DNA of 42,333 nucleotides from Nitrospirae bacterium MYbinv3 (lineage in GTDB: Bacteria; Nitrospirota; Thermodesulfovibrionia; Thermodesulfovibrionales; Magnetobacteriaceae). Positions within the stretch are counted from its first letter, which is position 1, and the number at the start of each line of letters is the position of its first letter. The notes below the pieces were generated by a model. It did not search any database. It saw only the letters and a program-made list of their open reading frames with translations, and had not been told where the DNA came from. Made by a program: the position numbers and the translations under genes. Location of the stretch: positions 1 through 42,333 of the forward strand of contig PEAB01000025.1 of assembly GCA_002753395.1 (NCBI GenBank). The letters run 5' to 3'. Positions 42,227 to 42,333 of the stretch are shown piece after piece.

Positions 42227-42317
42227 AAGAATTTCATGGGGGACAATAAAAATTAATGGGGTCAAGGGGACTGGTCCCCTTGTGGGTGGGTCTGAGGGAG
42301 GGCAAAGCCCTCCATTC
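42227..42317. repeat. Mosaic palindromic repeat, right-edge copy
   Basis: It contains GGTGCATAAGAATTTCATGGGG, then AATGGGGTCAAGGGGACTGG/CCCCTTG, then the hairpin GGAGGGCAAAGCCCTCC. It has the same order of modules as 19870-19963. The window ends just beyond. Confidence 0.6.
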
Positions 42318-42333
42318 TATTCAAAAATCCCCA

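Noticed and set aside
1-42333. CRISPR array
   Set aside because: The repeats are dispersed palindromic elements of different lengths in separate gaps, with no regular repeat-spacer series and no cas genes.

Overview
The window looks like a chromosomal segment of a Gram-negative bacterium with two membranes (FadL-type outer-membrane protein, lipoproteins, type IV pilus/secretion ATPase). The gene content is PAS-rich histidine kinases, a MORN-repeat protein, B12-radical SAM and O-mannosyltransferase-like TPR proteins, a DUF29 protein and an Rpn-like nuclease relic. Almost every large gap holds GC-rich palindromic repeats. From memory this combination resembles Nitrospirota, including the magnetotactic Magnetobacterium-like lineages. 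There is no rRNA gene or other decisive marker here, so that placement is an inference.

Layout. 1-3.7 kb: an 885-residue J-domain/acidic/MORN protein, then a gap with hairpin elements and an Rpn-like pseudogene broken by a repeat. 3.7-9.8 kb (minus): two PAS/GAF histidine kinases with a stand-alone receiver protein between them, in one overlapping operon. 10.3-15.1 kb (minus): a ~1,600-residue protein ending in a PEP-synthase-type ATP-grasp domain and a phospho-His swivel domain. 15.3-17.2 kb (minus): an ABC-type ATPase plus a TOPRIM-like partner whose N-terminus lies outside the obvious ORF. 17.3-19.8 kb (minus): anti-anti-sigma factor, anti-sigma kinase and a double cNMP-binding protein. 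20.1-24.0 kb (plus): FadL-type porin and a secreted M6 metalloprotease. 24.1-25.9 kb (minus): an ATPase interrupted by one in-frame TGA, coupled to a PIN-domain nuclease. 26.5-33.6 kb (plus): coiled-coil membrane protein, family 2 glycosyltransferase, B12-radical SAM enzyme, O-mannosyltransferase-like TPR protein, third PAS kinase. 33.6-37.4 kb (plus): COG3014-like and YcfL-like lipoproteins, DUF29 protein, two tiny ORFs, PilB/GspE ATPase. 37.4-42.3 kb: tRNA-Ser, Crp/Fnr regulator, a serine palmitoyltransferase-like enzyme with an SDR partner, ScpB, a small exported protein, tRNA-Arg and tRNA-His.

The strongest non-gene signal is a set of small non-autonomous mobile elements. One 160-bp copy (35066-35225) has perfect 11-bp terminal inverted repeats and an exact 8-bp target duplication. 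It sits in the last codons of the DUF29 gene and rewrites that protein's C-terminus. A second family of 102-bp elements has two full copies: 26283-26384 with an exact 8-bp target duplication, and 31398-31499 with a 7-of-8 duplication. A third type splits the Rpn-like pseudogene. Hybrid copies join pieces of different families, so the intergenic palindromes look like a mosaic of mobile hairpin modules.

Two ATPase-nuclease gene pairs (15.4-17.2 kb and 24.1-25.9 kb) have the architecture of two-gene anti-phage or stress modules. Both carry reading-frame irregularities.
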